A stretch of DNA of 64,000 bases from JACVRW01 sp963765135 (GTDB lineage Bacteria > Actinomycetota > Thermoleophilia > Solirubrobacterales > Thermoleophilaceae): NCBI GenBank assembly GCA_963765135.1, contig CAVXUX010000002.1, positions 372,001-436,000 on the forward strand, read 5' to 3'. The notes under the pieces were generated by a model. The model saw nothing but the letters and a program-made list of their open reading frames with translations. It searched no databases and was not told where the DNA came from. Below, piece after piece: positions 29,155-40,306 of this stretch. A program made the translations under genes and the position numbers. Within the stretch, counting starts at the first letter, position 1. The number at the start of each line of letters is the position of its first letter.

Positions 29155-29628
29155 CTACGAGTCGGGGCTGGTCTCGCCGGGCGAGACGCTCAGCGAGTAG
29201 TCGAGCCAGCGCTCGTCGCGCTTGGCGCCGACGCGCTCGTACACCTTCTGCGCGCGCAGGTTGTCGTGGGCGGTCTGCCAGTCGAGCTCGGTCACGTCGC
29301 GCTCGCGGCAGCGGTCGGCGCAGGCCTCGATCAGCTTGTCGGCGGCCCCGGAGCCACGCGCGTCCTCGGACACGAAGAGATCGTTCATGACCGCGATGCG
29401 GGAGGCGCTCAGGGTCGACCAGGTCCAGAAGATCGTGGCGAAGCCGATCGCGCGGCCGTCGTCGCCTCTCGCGATCAGCTGAAGGCCCTCGCGCTCGGGG
29501 TCGGCGATCAGCCTGCGTGACATGGCGAGCAGGGCGTCGTCGCTCGGATCGACCTCGTAGAAGTCGCAGTAGCCGCGCATCAAGGGGAGCAGCTCGGAGA
29601 GGTCGGCTTCCGTGACGATTTCGATCAC
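29155..29628 (-). CDS. GNAT family N-acetyltransferase
   Basis: A 157-residue GNAT protein. IEIVTEADLSELLPLMRGY is the N-terminal strand-helix, AIGFATIFWTWST the central strand, MNDLFVSEDARGSGAADKLI the acetyl-CoA pyrophosphate loop (RxxGxA type), and NLRAQKVYERVGAKR the C-terminal signature. It should acetylate an amine of a small molecule or protein; the target is unknown. The GTG start at 29628 lies 7 bases after TAGCGT (29641-29636), back to back with the promoter of the divergent UGPase gene. Confidence 0.88.
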   Translation of the reverse strand: MIEIVTEADLSELLPLMRGYCDFYEVDPSDDALLAMSRRLIADPEREGLQLIARGDDGRAIGFATIFWTWSTLSASRIAVMNDLFVSEDARGSGAADKLIEACADRCRERDVTELDWQTAHDNLRAQKVYERVGAKRDERWLDYSLSVSPGETSPDS

Positions 29629-29635
29629 GGCGCTG

Positions 29636-29648
29636 ACGCTACTAGGAT
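29636..29648. promoter_or_regulatory. Back-to-back divergent -10 boxes
   Basis: TAGCGT on the minus strand (29641-29636) and TAGGAT on the plus strand (29643-29648) are separated by one base. Each lies 7 bases before its start codon (29628 minus, 29656 plus). The two start codons are only 27 bases apart, so both transcripts are probably leaderless and the promoters must compete or share a melted region. Confidence 0.55.
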
Positions 29649-29655
29649 CGCGCCG

Positions 29656-31004
29656 GTGAGCACTGCTCAGGAGAAGATGCGGGCGGAGGGGCTGGCCGAC
29701 ATCGCGGTCGAGACGTTCGCCCACTACGAGCAGCTGCTGCGCGACGGCGACCTGGGTGTCATCCGCGAGTCCGAGATCGAGCCGCTGACGGAGCTGCCGG
29801 ACGCGGGCGAGCTGCCGCCGGCCGACGACGCGGTGCTCGACCAGGTCGTCGTGCTCAAGCTCAACGGTGGGCTCGGCACCAGCATGGGGATGACGCGGGC
29901 CAAGTCGCTGATCGAGGTCAAGCAGGGGCTGTCGTTCCTCGACATCATCGTGCGGCAGGTGCTGCACCTGCGCGAGCGGTTCGGCGCGAGCGTGCCGTTG
30001 ATGTTCATGAACAGCTTCGCCACGCAGGACGACACGCTCGCGGCGCTCGAGCGCTACCCCGAGCTGGCGGTCGACGGCCTGCCGCTCGACTTCGTGCAGG
30101 GCAAGGTGCCGAAGCTGCTCGTCGACTCGTTCGAGCCGGTCGAGTGGCCGGCCGACCCGGCGCTGGAGTGGGCGCCGCCGGGGCACGGGGACGTGTACGT
30201 GTCGCTGGCGACCTCCGGCATGCTCGGCGAGCTGCTGGGGCGCGGGTACCGCTACCTGTTCCTGTCGAACTCGGACAACCTGGGCGCGGTGCTGGATCCG
30301 CGCATCCTGGGGTGGTTCGCCGCCGAGGGGCTGCCGTTCCTGTCGGAGTCGACCGACCGCACGGAGTCGGACCGCAAGGGCGGCCACCTGGCGCGGCGGC
30401 GCGACGACGGCGGCCTGGTGCTGCGCGAGACGGCACAGACGACCGACGAGGACGCCGCGGCCTTCGAGGACATCTCGCGGCACCGGTTCTTCAACTGCAA
30501 CAACATCTGGGTGGACCTGGAGGCGCTGCAGCGGACGCTGGCGGAGCGCGACGGGGTGCTGGGACTGCCGATGATCGTGAACAGCAAGACCGTCGACCCA
30601 ACCGACTCGTCCTCGCCCGCCGTGCTGCAGCTCGAGACGGCGATGGGAGCGGCGATCGGGGTGTTCGAAGGGGCGGCGGCGCTGCGGGTGCCACGCACGC
30701 GCTTCGCGCCGGTGAAGACGACCAACCAGCTGCTGGTGGTGCGGTCCGACGCGTACTCGCTGGCGGAGGACTGGACGGTGCAGGCGGCCGCCGATCCGCT
30801 CCCGCTGGTGTCGCTCGATTCGGACTACTACAAGCTGATCGCGGACTTCGACGCACGCTTCCCGGCGGGGGCGCCGTCGTTGCGCGAATGCCGCCGGCTG
30901 GAGGTCAGCGGCGACGTCACTTTCGGCCGCGATATAGCGGTAAGGGGTCGGTGCTGCTCGAGGGGCCGCGGTCGATCCCGGACGGCGAGGTGCTCGAGGG
31001 GTAA
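29656..31004 (+). CDS. UTP-glucose-1-phosphate uridylyltransferase, eukaryotic (UGP2) type (one apparent frameshift)
   Basis: About 449 residues. VLKLNGGLGTSMGMTRAKSL is the uridine-binding loop of the eukaryotic-type UDPGP family, followed by VPLMFMNSFATQDDT, PPGHGDVYVSL, FLSNSDNLGA and FNCNNIWVDL. The enzyme makes UDP-glucose from UTP and glucose-1-phosphate, the substrate for ugd and for many glycosyltransferases here. Near 30945-30952 one base seems missing; in the restored frame the C-terminal strand ends SVLLEGPRSIPDGEVLEG at 31004, matching the beta-helix end of the family. Bacterial GalU is a different family, so this is a notable choice. Confidence 0.88.
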
Positions 31005-31012
31005 ACGCCCCG

Positions 31013-31865
31013 CTACGCCCCCCGCGCCGCCTCCGCCTGCCGCTCCTCCAGCCGCTCGCGGCGCAGCTGCTCGGTCTCGCTCTGCGCCAGCATGCGGATG
31101 AAGAGCGCCACCAGGACGAGGGCCAGGGTCAGCGACTGCTCGACCATCATGATCACGCCGGCCACGTTCTGGTCCTCGATCGGGCTGAGGCCCCAGATGC
31201 GCGGCGTGTCCTCGTAGTAGGGGTAGATCGCGGTCGTGCTCCAGGTCAGGAAGATGCCGAGCGCGGCGAGGCCGGCCTTGGCCGTGCCGATGTACGCCAC
31301 CGGCTGCAGCCCGGTGAGCTTGCGGCGCATCGGGACGGGCTGGATCAGCGGCCACCAGAGCGCGACCCCGGCGGCGAAGAACGAGACGTGCTCGAGCAGG
31401 TGCACCAGCGGGTGCTCGACCGCGGCGTCGTAGAGGGCCGGGATGTGCCAGAGGTACATCAGGACCAGCCACGCGATCAGGCCCGTGGCCGGGCTCGCCA
31501 GCGGGCCGAGGCGGCGCTCGACGCTGGTCAGCCTGCCGGGTGACCGGCCGCAGGATCACGCGCGAGAGCCCGAGCAGGATCAGCAGCGGCGCCAGGTCGC
31601 CGAGCAGAACGTGCTGGACCATGTGCGCCGAGAACAGGTAGTCCTCCCCGAGACCGTCCAGTGGCGAGACGAGGGCCACCAGCAGAGCCAGCATGCCGCC
31701 GGCGAAGGCGAGCGCCTGAAGCGGCCCGGCCCCGCGACCGTCCGCCTCGGTTCGGGCCTGCGCGAATCGCCAGACGTAGATGCCGGCGAACAGCGCGAGC
31801 GGCACGAGCACCAGGGGATCGGCGAACCAGTGCAGGTGCGGGTGGCCGGAGCTTTCACTCGACAC
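31013..31865 (-). CDS. ctaG: CtaG-type cytochrome c oxidase assembly membrane protein (one apparent frameshift)
   Basis: Multi-pass protein of the caa3-type CtaG family: HLHWFADPLVLVPLALFAG at the start, SPLDGLGEDYLFSAHMVQH and LGDLAPLLILLG, then, after a frame change near 31538, SVERRLGPLASPATGLIAW, MYLWHIPALYDAAVEHPLVH and LEHVSFFAAGVALWWPLI, ending in a charged tail. These proteins help assemble the copper-containing oxidase. The total is about 283 residues. GTG 31865 is preferred: GACAAT (31878-31873) lies 7 bases upstream. It is convergent with the UGPase and divergent from comF. Confidence 0.82.
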
Positions 31866-31919
31866 GCACGGGATTGTCGCAATGCGCGTCCCCACCCGTA
31901 ACACGTCCCTCGCCAGGGT

Positions 31920-32537
31920 ATGGCCGTGCTACTCGATCTGCTCGCCCCGCCCCTGTGCTGGTCCTGCCGCTCGCAGGCCGCCCGCGGCGATCCGCTCTGC
32001 CGCGCCTGCCGCCGGGCGCTGCGGTTCCTGCCGGCGGCGCCGGTCGCGCTCCGCGGTCTCGAGACCTGGGCGCCCGTCGCCTACGACGGCTCGGCCCGCG
32101 ATCTCGTCAAGGCGCTCAAGTTCCGCGGCGCGGCTGGCGTCGCCGGCGCCATGGCCGCTCTGATCGTCGCCAACGCGCCCGCCGGGCTGCTGGCGGGCGA
32201 GCTCGTGCCGGTCCCGCTCCACCCGGCTCGCCGGCGCGCCCGAGCGTTCAACCAGTCCGCTCTCGTCGCAGCCGCCATCTCCACGCGCGTCGGCCTCCCC
32301 GTCGCCGATTGCCTGATCCGGACGGGCTCCAAGCAGACGCAGGTCGGCCGTGCGCGGGCGGAGCGCCTGACCGGTGCCGGGACGATCCAGGCCGCCGGTC
32401 GCCCGCCGCCCGCCGCGCTCCTCGTGGACGACGTCGTGACCACCGGCGCCACCCTGGCCGCCTGCGCCGCCGCCCTGCGAGCGGCCGGCGCCCGGCAGGT
32501 CGGGGCGATTGCGTTCGCCCGAACGGCGGGCCGCTGA
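31920..32537 (+). CDS. comF: ComF family phosphoribosyltransferase-like protein
   Basis: A 205-residue ComF protein. The N-terminal CWSC ... CRAC four-cysteine set (residues about 13-33) is the zinc ribbon, LKFRG and VPVPLHPARRRARAFNQS are ComF signatures, and LLVDDVVTTGATL is the PRPP-binding loop. ComF is a competence-associated helicase-loading partner in naturally transformable bacteria, but is widespread and often of unclear role. It heads the conserved order comF-hpf-secA-prfB. Confidence 0.9.
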   Translation: MAVLLDLLAPPLCWSCRSQAARGDPLCRACRRALRFLPAAPVALRGLETWAPVAYDGSARDLVKALKFRGAAGVAGAMAALIVANAPAGLLAGELVPVPLHPARRRARAFNQSALVAAAISTRVGLPVADCLIRTGSKQTQVGRARAERLTGAGTIQAAGRPPPAALLVDDVVTTGATLAACAAALRAAGARQVGAIAFARTAGR

Positions 32538-32605
32538 GATGCGCGGCGAGACCCCTAGGAGCGGGTTGTACCATCGGCAGCACGGCGACTCCCCAAGGAG
32601 GGCAG

Positions 32606-32947
32606 ATGCGCATCCAGGTCAAGGGCCGCTCCGGCGTCACCATCGACGACGAGCTTCGCTCCAGGGTCGACAAGAAGCTCGACAAGGTGGCGCGGCAGGT
32701 CTCCGCGCTCGCGGAGCTCGAGCTCGAGTTGAGCGAGGAGCGCAACCCGGCCATTCGCGAGTCGCAGGTCGCCGAGGCGACCCTGCACCTGAAGGGGGTG
32801 ACGCTGCGCGCGCGCGAGAGCTCCACCGACATGGGGCATTCGATCAACCTGGTGGCCGAGGACCTCGCCCGCCAGGTCAAGAAGCACCGCGACAAGCGGC
32901 GCGGCCGTCGGGAGGCGCACCGCGCGGCGCAGGACCGGGCCGCGTAA
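32606..32947 (+). CDS. hpf: Ribosome hibernation-promoting factor, short form
   Basis: A 113-residue protein: MRIQVKGRSGVTIDDELR, a helix KKLDKVARQVSALAELEL, and the second half AEATLHLKGVTLRARESSTD followed by a basic helix KKHRDKRRGRREAHR. This is the N-terminal HPF/RaiA domain only; it lacks the roughly 60-residue C-terminal dimerisation domain of the long form that most Gram-positive bacteria carry. It binds the 30S decoding region of idle ribosomes. A strong ribosome site AAGGAGG (32595-32601) sits 4 bases before the ATG, and TACCAT (32569-32574) is a candidate -10 box, so this is a leadered gene. Confidence 0.88.
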   Translation: MRIQVKGRSGVTIDDELRSRVDKKLDKVARQVSALAELELELSEERNPAIRESQVAEATLHLKGVTLRARESSTDMGHSINLVAEDLARQVKKHRDKRRGRREAHRAAQDRAA

Positions 32948-33032
32948 CGCGCCGGCGCCCGGCTCGACCGGGCGCGCGGCAGCCGCTTCCGGGGTCCGAA
33001 CGTCCCCGCCCGCGTTGCTACCGTAGCTCTCG

Positions 33033-35882
<2,850 letters not shown>

Positions 35883-35972
35883 GCGCCATGGCCTCAATCA
35901 CGGTGCGCGGACTGCATCGACTGCGCCCACGGCTCAGCCACGCGCTGCTCGTCCGCACGGACTGCATTGGCC

Positions 35973-37071
35973 ATGGCGCATAGCGACGCCAGTGGCCTCC
36001 GCGGCCAGCTGAGGCTGCTCGCGGACTACCTTTGACCCAGCTGCCCTAGAGGAGCGGGTCCACTCCCTCGAGGAGCAGATGTCGGCTCCCGGCTTCTGGG
36101 ACGACCAGGAGCGCGCGACCGCCGTCTCGGCCGAGCACTCGGCCGCCTCGCGCCGGCTCGAGTCGTTCCGATCGCTCGAGCGCGACGTCGACGACCTGGA
36201 GACGCTCCAGGAGATGGCCGCCGAGGACGAGTCGATCGCGGCGGAGCTGGAGGAGCAGCTGACCTCGATCGAGGGGCGCCTGGCCGAGCTGGAGGAGGCG
36301 CGGCTGTTCAGCGGCGAGTACGACGGCGGCGACGCCGTGGTCACGGTCAACGCGGGCGCGGGCGGGACCGACTCGCAGGACTGGGCCGAGATGCTGCTGC
36401 GCATGGAGATGCGCTGGGCCGAGCGACGCGGGATGAAGGTGGAGCTCAAGGAGGCGTCGCCAGGGGAGGAGGCCGGGATCAAGTCGGCCACGTTCATCGC
36501 CCGCGGCGAGAACGCCTACGGGCTGTTCTCGGCGGAGAAGGGCGTGCACCGCCTGGTGCGGATCTCGCCGTACGACGCCCAGTCGCGCCGCCACACGGCC
36601 TTCGCCGGGGTGGAGGTGGCGCCGCTGGTGGAGGACGCGGTGGACGTGGAGATCGAGCCGGACGACATCCAAATCGACACCTACCGGGCCAGCGGCGCGG
36701 GCGGCCAGCATGTGAACAAGACCGACTCGGCGGTGCGCATCACGCACCGGCCGAGCGGGATCGTCGTTCAGTGCCAGAACGAGCGCTCACAGTCGGCCAA
36801 CAAGGACACGGCGATGAAGATGCTGCGGGCGAAGCTGATCGAGGCCGAGCAGCGCAAGCGCGAGGAGGCGATCGCCAAGGAGCGCGGCGAGGCCCAGGAC
36901 GTGGCCTGGGGCTCGCAGATCCGCAGCTACGTGCTGCACCCCTACACGATGGTCAAGGACCACCGCACGAACGTGGAGGCCGGCAACGCCCAGGGCGTCC
37001 TCGACGGCGACTTGGACCAGTTCGTGCGCGCCGAGCTGCTGCGGCGAGCCGGCGACGGCGCGCCGGCCTAG
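35973..37071 (+). CDS. prfB: Peptide chain release factor 2 with programmed +1 frameshift
   Basis: The reading frame starts at ATG 35973 (MAHSDASGLRGQLRLLADYL) and meets TGA at 36033 in the sequence CTTTGAC. A +1 slip at CTT gives ...ADYL-DPAALEERVHSLEEQ and continues as standard RF2 to 37071, about 365 residues. SGAGGQHVNK is the peptidyl-hydrolysis GGQ loop. The stop-recognition tripeptide is SPY (36565-36573) instead of the usual SPF. RF2 ends translation at UGA and UAA; the frameshift gives autoregulation because RF2 shortage favours slipping at its own UGA. The exact ATG is less certain than the frameshift site. Confidence 0.93.
36030..36036 (+). other. prfB: RF2 programmed frameshift site CTTTGAC
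   Basis: CTT TGA C at 36030-36036 is the invariant RF2 slippery site (CUU UGA C). The zero frame ends at the TGA 20 codons after the ATG, and the +1 frame resumes with GAC, giving a continuous RF2. The usual Shine-Dalgarno-like stimulator three bases upstream is not evident (GCGGACTAC precedes). Confidence 0.93.
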
Positions 37072-37487
37072 CCGGCGACCGGCACGGGATCGGTGGCGGG
37101 CTCCGTCTCCTCGCTGCGGCGCAGGAACAGGTAGACCCCGATCACCACTCCGGCCAGCGTCCAGAGGCCCCACCCGATGCCCTGGCCGATCTGCGTCGCG
37201 ATCGGCCCCGGGCAGGCGTCCGACACGCCCCAGCCGACGCCGAACACCAGGCTGCCGACGATGTGGCGGCGCTCCGGTCGCTCGGTCCTCCAGCTCACTC
37301 GCCGCCCGCGTCGCAGCAGCTGCAGGCCGATCGCCGCGGTGGCCACAGCCGAAGCGAAGAACAGGTACAGATAGGAGTCCTCGAACAGCAGCGCGGACCG
37401 GATCACCTCAGGGCTGGTCATACCGCTCCAAGACAGCACGATGCCGAATACGAGTCCGACGCCGAGGCCGGCCAGGCGCGGGCGCAT
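37068..37487 (-). CDS. YeeE/YedE-type membrane protein, second half
   Basis: A 139-residue protein with four hydrophobic segments. The conserved WGVSDACPGP motif holds the functional cysteine of YeeE/YedE (TsuA/PmpB-like) proteins, proposed to carry thiosulfate or sulfane sulfur across the membrane by cysteine relay. It follows its sister gene with no gap (stop 37488, start 37487), so the two halves probably make one transporter. Its stop shares CTAG with the prfB stop. Confidence 0.82.
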   Translation of the reverse strand: MRPRLAGLGVGLVFGIVLSWSGMTSPEVIRSALLFEDSYLYLFFASAVATAAIGLQLLRRGRRVSWRTERPERRHIVGSLVFGVGWGVSDACPGPIATQIGQGIGWGLWTLAGVVIGVYLFLRRSEETEPATDPVPVAG

Positions 37488-37940
37488 CTAGAACAGCGCC
37501 TCGGTCAGGAAGCTCACGGCAATCGCCGTGGCGAAGAACGTCGCGGTCGCGGCCAGGCTCGCGGGCGAGAGCATCGACGTGCCGGTCAGCCCGTTGCCGG
37601 AGGTGCACCCGCCGGCGACCTTGGCGCCGTAGCCGATGAGCACGCCCGCGCCGAGCAGGACGGGGCCGACCAGGGCGTGATCGAGGCTCTCGGTCAGCCA
37701 GCCGTAGCCGTGGAAGTCCGGCCCGCCGGCGGCCAGCGCGAACACGGTTCCGCCGAACAGCACGCCGATCACGAACCAGCCGCGCCAGTCGAAGCTCAGC
37801 TCGCCGTGGCGCACCCGGTCGACGATCGCCGAGTAGCCGCCGGTCACCCCCAGGCGGGCGTTGAAGAGCAGACGGCAGGCGATGACGCAGAGCCCGAGCA
37901 GTGGGCCGGCGACGTACCACGCGAGCTGGGGGTTGAGCAC
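37488..37940 (-). CDS. YeeE/YedE-type membrane protein, first half
   Basis: A 150-residue protein with about five hydrophobic segments. GYGAKVAGGCTSGNGLTG holds the conserved cysteine of the YeeE/YedE family. Together with the next gene it forms the two-gene arrangement seen for many sulfur transporters of this type. It starts at GTG directly after the GroES-like gene's TAG, with no gap, so the three genes are one operon. Confidence 0.85.
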   Translation of the reverse strand: MLNPQLAWYVAGPLLGLCVIACRLLFNARLGVTGGYSAIVDRVRHGELSFDWRGWFVIGVLFGGTVFALAAGGPDFHGYGWLTESLDHALVGPVLLGAGVLIGYGAKVAGGCTSGNGLTGTSMLSPASLAATATFFATAIAVSFLTEALF

Positions 37941-38291
37941 CTAGCCGTCCTCTTCCTCCAGCGCGCGCAGCGAGCTCTCGCCACCCTCCTCCAGCTCCTC
38001 CAGCACGCCCAGCAGCTGCCCGACGCGGCAGACCAGCAGCCGCTCCTCCTCGACCTCCACCCAGACGCCCGCGGACGCCGGGAAGACCACGTGGTCGCCC
38101 GGCACCACCGGCATCTTCACTCCCACGCTCCCCCACCAGTCCAGCCCGGGGCCGACGGCCAGCACGATTCCGTGCTGGGGCGGCGTCTGGTGCTCGCCCG
38201 GTGGCAGCAGCAGGCCGGAGCGCCGCACGCGGTCGGGCTCGAGCTCCTTGATGACGACCTGGTCGAAGAGGGGGCGAAGTTGCTGCCTCAC
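37941..38291 (-). CDS. GroES-like (Cpn10 family) protein without a linked GroEL
   Basis: A 116-residue protein: LRPLFDQVVIKELEPD, a mobile-loop region RRSGLLLPPGE, IVLAVGPG, and GDHVVFPASAGVWVEV match the GroES fold. The acidic C-terminus (LEELEEGGESSLRALEEED) is longer than usual. GroES caps GroEL during folding; no groEL is in the window and the gene leads a YeeE/YedE operon, so it may be a specialised paralogue. TATCCT (38305-38300) lies 8 bases before the GTG start. Confidence 0.78.
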   Translation of the reverse strand: MRQQLRPLFDQVVIKELEPDRVRRSGLLLPPGEHQTPPQHGIVLAVGPGLDWWGSVGVKMPVVPGDHVVFPASAGVWVEVEEERLLVCRVGQLLGVLEELEEGGESSLRALEEEDG

Positions 38292-38332
38292 GCTCCCTGA
38301 GGATATGCGGCCCGGCCCTCTACGATTGCGAA

Positions 38333-40306
38333 ATGGCCGACGAGGCCCGCCCTCCAGCCCCGCCCACCCCGCGCCAGCCCACCCCGCTCCCGCCGCGCGG
38401 GCCGAACCCGGGCGACGTGCGCGCGGACCGGGCGCCCCAAAAGCCGCCGATGATCCCGTGGAGCGGTCGCCGCTTCATCACGATCCTGCTCGCGCTGTTC
38501 CTGCTCAACTGGCTGATCGTCGCGATCTTCGCGCCCGCCGAGAACCGCATCCGGGTGCCGTACAACCCGACCTTCCTCGAGCAGGTGCGCGACCGCAACG
38601 TCAAGGAGATCTCCTCCAAGGGCGACACGGTCCAGGGCGAGTTCAAGAAGAAGGTCGAGTACAAGGGCGACAAGGCGACCGGCTTCGAGACCGAGATCCC
38701 GACCTTCGCCAACGACGACGAGCTCTCGCAGCTGCTCACCGAGAAGGACGTCACGATCAACGCGAAGCCGCCCAACAGCCGCTCGCTGCTCGAGACGATC
38801 CTGTTCTCGTTCGGACCGACGATCCTCCTCGTCGCGCTGTTCGTATTCCTCTTCCGCCGGGCCGCGGGCGCCGGCGGCGCCGGAGGCGGTGTGCTCGGAC
38901 AGTTCGGCCGCTCCCGGGCGAAGCGCGTCGAGTCCGAGTCCCAGACGGTCAACTTCGACGACGTCGCGGGCATCGACGAGGCCGAGGAGCAGCTGGTCGA
39001 GGTGGTCGACTTCCTCAAGACGCCCGAGCGCTACCTCAAGCTCGGCGCGCGGATCCCGCGCGGCGTGCTGCTCGCGGGCCCGCCCGGCACCGGTAAGACG
39101 CTGCTCGCCCGCGCGGTCGCGGGGGAGGCCGGCGTGCCGTTCTTCTCGGCCTCGGCCTCCGAGTTCATCGAGGCGATCGTGGGCGTGGGCGCGTCGCGCG
39201 TGCGCGACCTCTTCAAGCAGGCCGAGGAGGCGGCGCCGGCGATCATCTTCATCGACGAGCTCGACGCGATCGGCCGCGCGCGCGGTGGCAGCGGCGGAGT
39301 GGTCAGCGGCCACGACGAGCGCGAGCAGACGCTCAACCAGATCCTCACCGAGATGGACGGGTTCGACCCCGCGGTGGGCGTGATCGTCCTGGGGGCGACC
39401 AACCGCCCGGACGTGCTCGACCCAGCCCTGCTGCGGCCCGGCCGCTTCGACCGGCGCGTGTTCGTCCAGGCCCCGGACAGCGCCGGCCGCGAGCAGATCC
39501 TGCGCGTGCATACGCGCTCGGTGCCGCTCGGCGACGACGTGGACCTCGCCCAGATCGCCCAGACGACCCCCGGCATGGTCGGCGCCGACCTGGCCAACCT
39601 CGTCAACGAGGCTGCCCTGCTCGCCGCCAAGCGCGGCCACGAGAAGGTGCAGCGGCCCGACTTCACCGACGCGCTCGAGAAGATCGTGCTGGGCGCCGAG
39701 CGCAAGATCCTGCTGAACGCCGCCGACCGCCGCCGGATCGCCTACCACGAGGGTGGGCACGCCATCGTCGGGATGCTCACGCCGGGTGCCGACCCGGTCC
39801 GCAAGGTGTCGATCATCCCGCGCGGCCAGGCGCTCGGCGTCACGCTCTCGACTCCGGAGGACGACCGCTTCAACTACTCCGAGGACGAGCTGCGCGCGAA
39901 GATCAAGGTGTCCTGCGGCGGCCGCGTGGCCGAGGAGATCGTCTACGACGAGCCGACCACGGGGGCCGAGTCCGACATCCAGCAGCTCACCGGGATCGCC
40001 CGCGGCATGGTGGAGCGCTGGGGGATGAGCGACAAGGTCGGCTTCCTCGCCGTGGCGCCGCGCGAGGGCCAGAGCCCGCTGCTGCCCGGAGCGGAGCCGG
40101 TCTCCGAGGCGACCAAGGAGCTGATCGACTCCGAGGTGCGCAGGATCGTCGAGGACGAGCTCGACCAGGTGCGTCAGCTGCTGACGGACAACCGCGAGCG
40201 CCTCGACGCGCTGGCCGAGGCCCTGCTCGAGCGCGAGACGCTCGACGAGCTGGATGCCTACGCGGCGGCGGGGATCGCGCGCGAGCGCGAGCCGGCGTCC
40301 GCCTGA
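38333..40306 (+). CDS. ftsH: ATP-dependent zinc metalloprotease FtsH
   Basis: A 657-residue FtsH. A proline-rich N-terminus is followed by two membrane helices (about residues 45-65 and 158-180), Walker A GPPGTGKT (about 248), Walker B IIFIDELDAIG, the second region of homology ATNRPDVLDPALLRPGRFD, and the zinc site HEGGH (about 471). It degrades unneeded or damaged membrane and some soluble proteins. TACGAT (38321-38326) lies 6 bases before the ATG. nadC follows with a TGATG overlap. Confidence 0.97.
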   Translation: MADEARPPAPPTPRQPTPLPPRGPNPGDVRADRAPQKPPMIPWSGRRFITILLALFLLNWLIVAIFAPAENRIRVPYNPTFLEQVRDRNVKEISSKGDTVQGEFKKKVEYKGDKATGFETEIPTFANDDELSQLLTEKDVTINAKPPNSRSLLETILFSFGPTILLVALFVFLFRRAAGAGGAGGGVLGQFGRSRAKRVESESQTVNFDDVAGIDEAEEQLVEVVDFLKTPERYLKLGARIPRGVLLAGPPGTGKTLLARAVAGEAGVPFFSASASEFIEAIVGVGASRVRDLFKQAEEAAPAIIFIDELDAIGRARGGSGGVVSGHDEREQTLNQILTEMDGFDPAVGVIVLGATNRPDVLDPALLRPGRFDRRVFVQAPDSAGREQILRVHTRSVPLGDDVDLAQIAQTTPGMVGADLANLVNEAALLAAKRGHEKVQRPDFTDALEKIVLGAERKILLNAADRRRIAYHEGGHAIVGMLTPGADPVRKVSIIPRGQALGVTLSTPEDDRFNYSEDELRAKIKVSCGGRVAEEIVYDEPTTGAESDIQQLTGIARGMVERWGMSDKVGFLAVAPREGQSPLLPGAEPVSEATKELIDSEVRRIVEDELDQVRQLLTDNRERLDALAEALLERETLDELDAYAAAGIAREREPASA

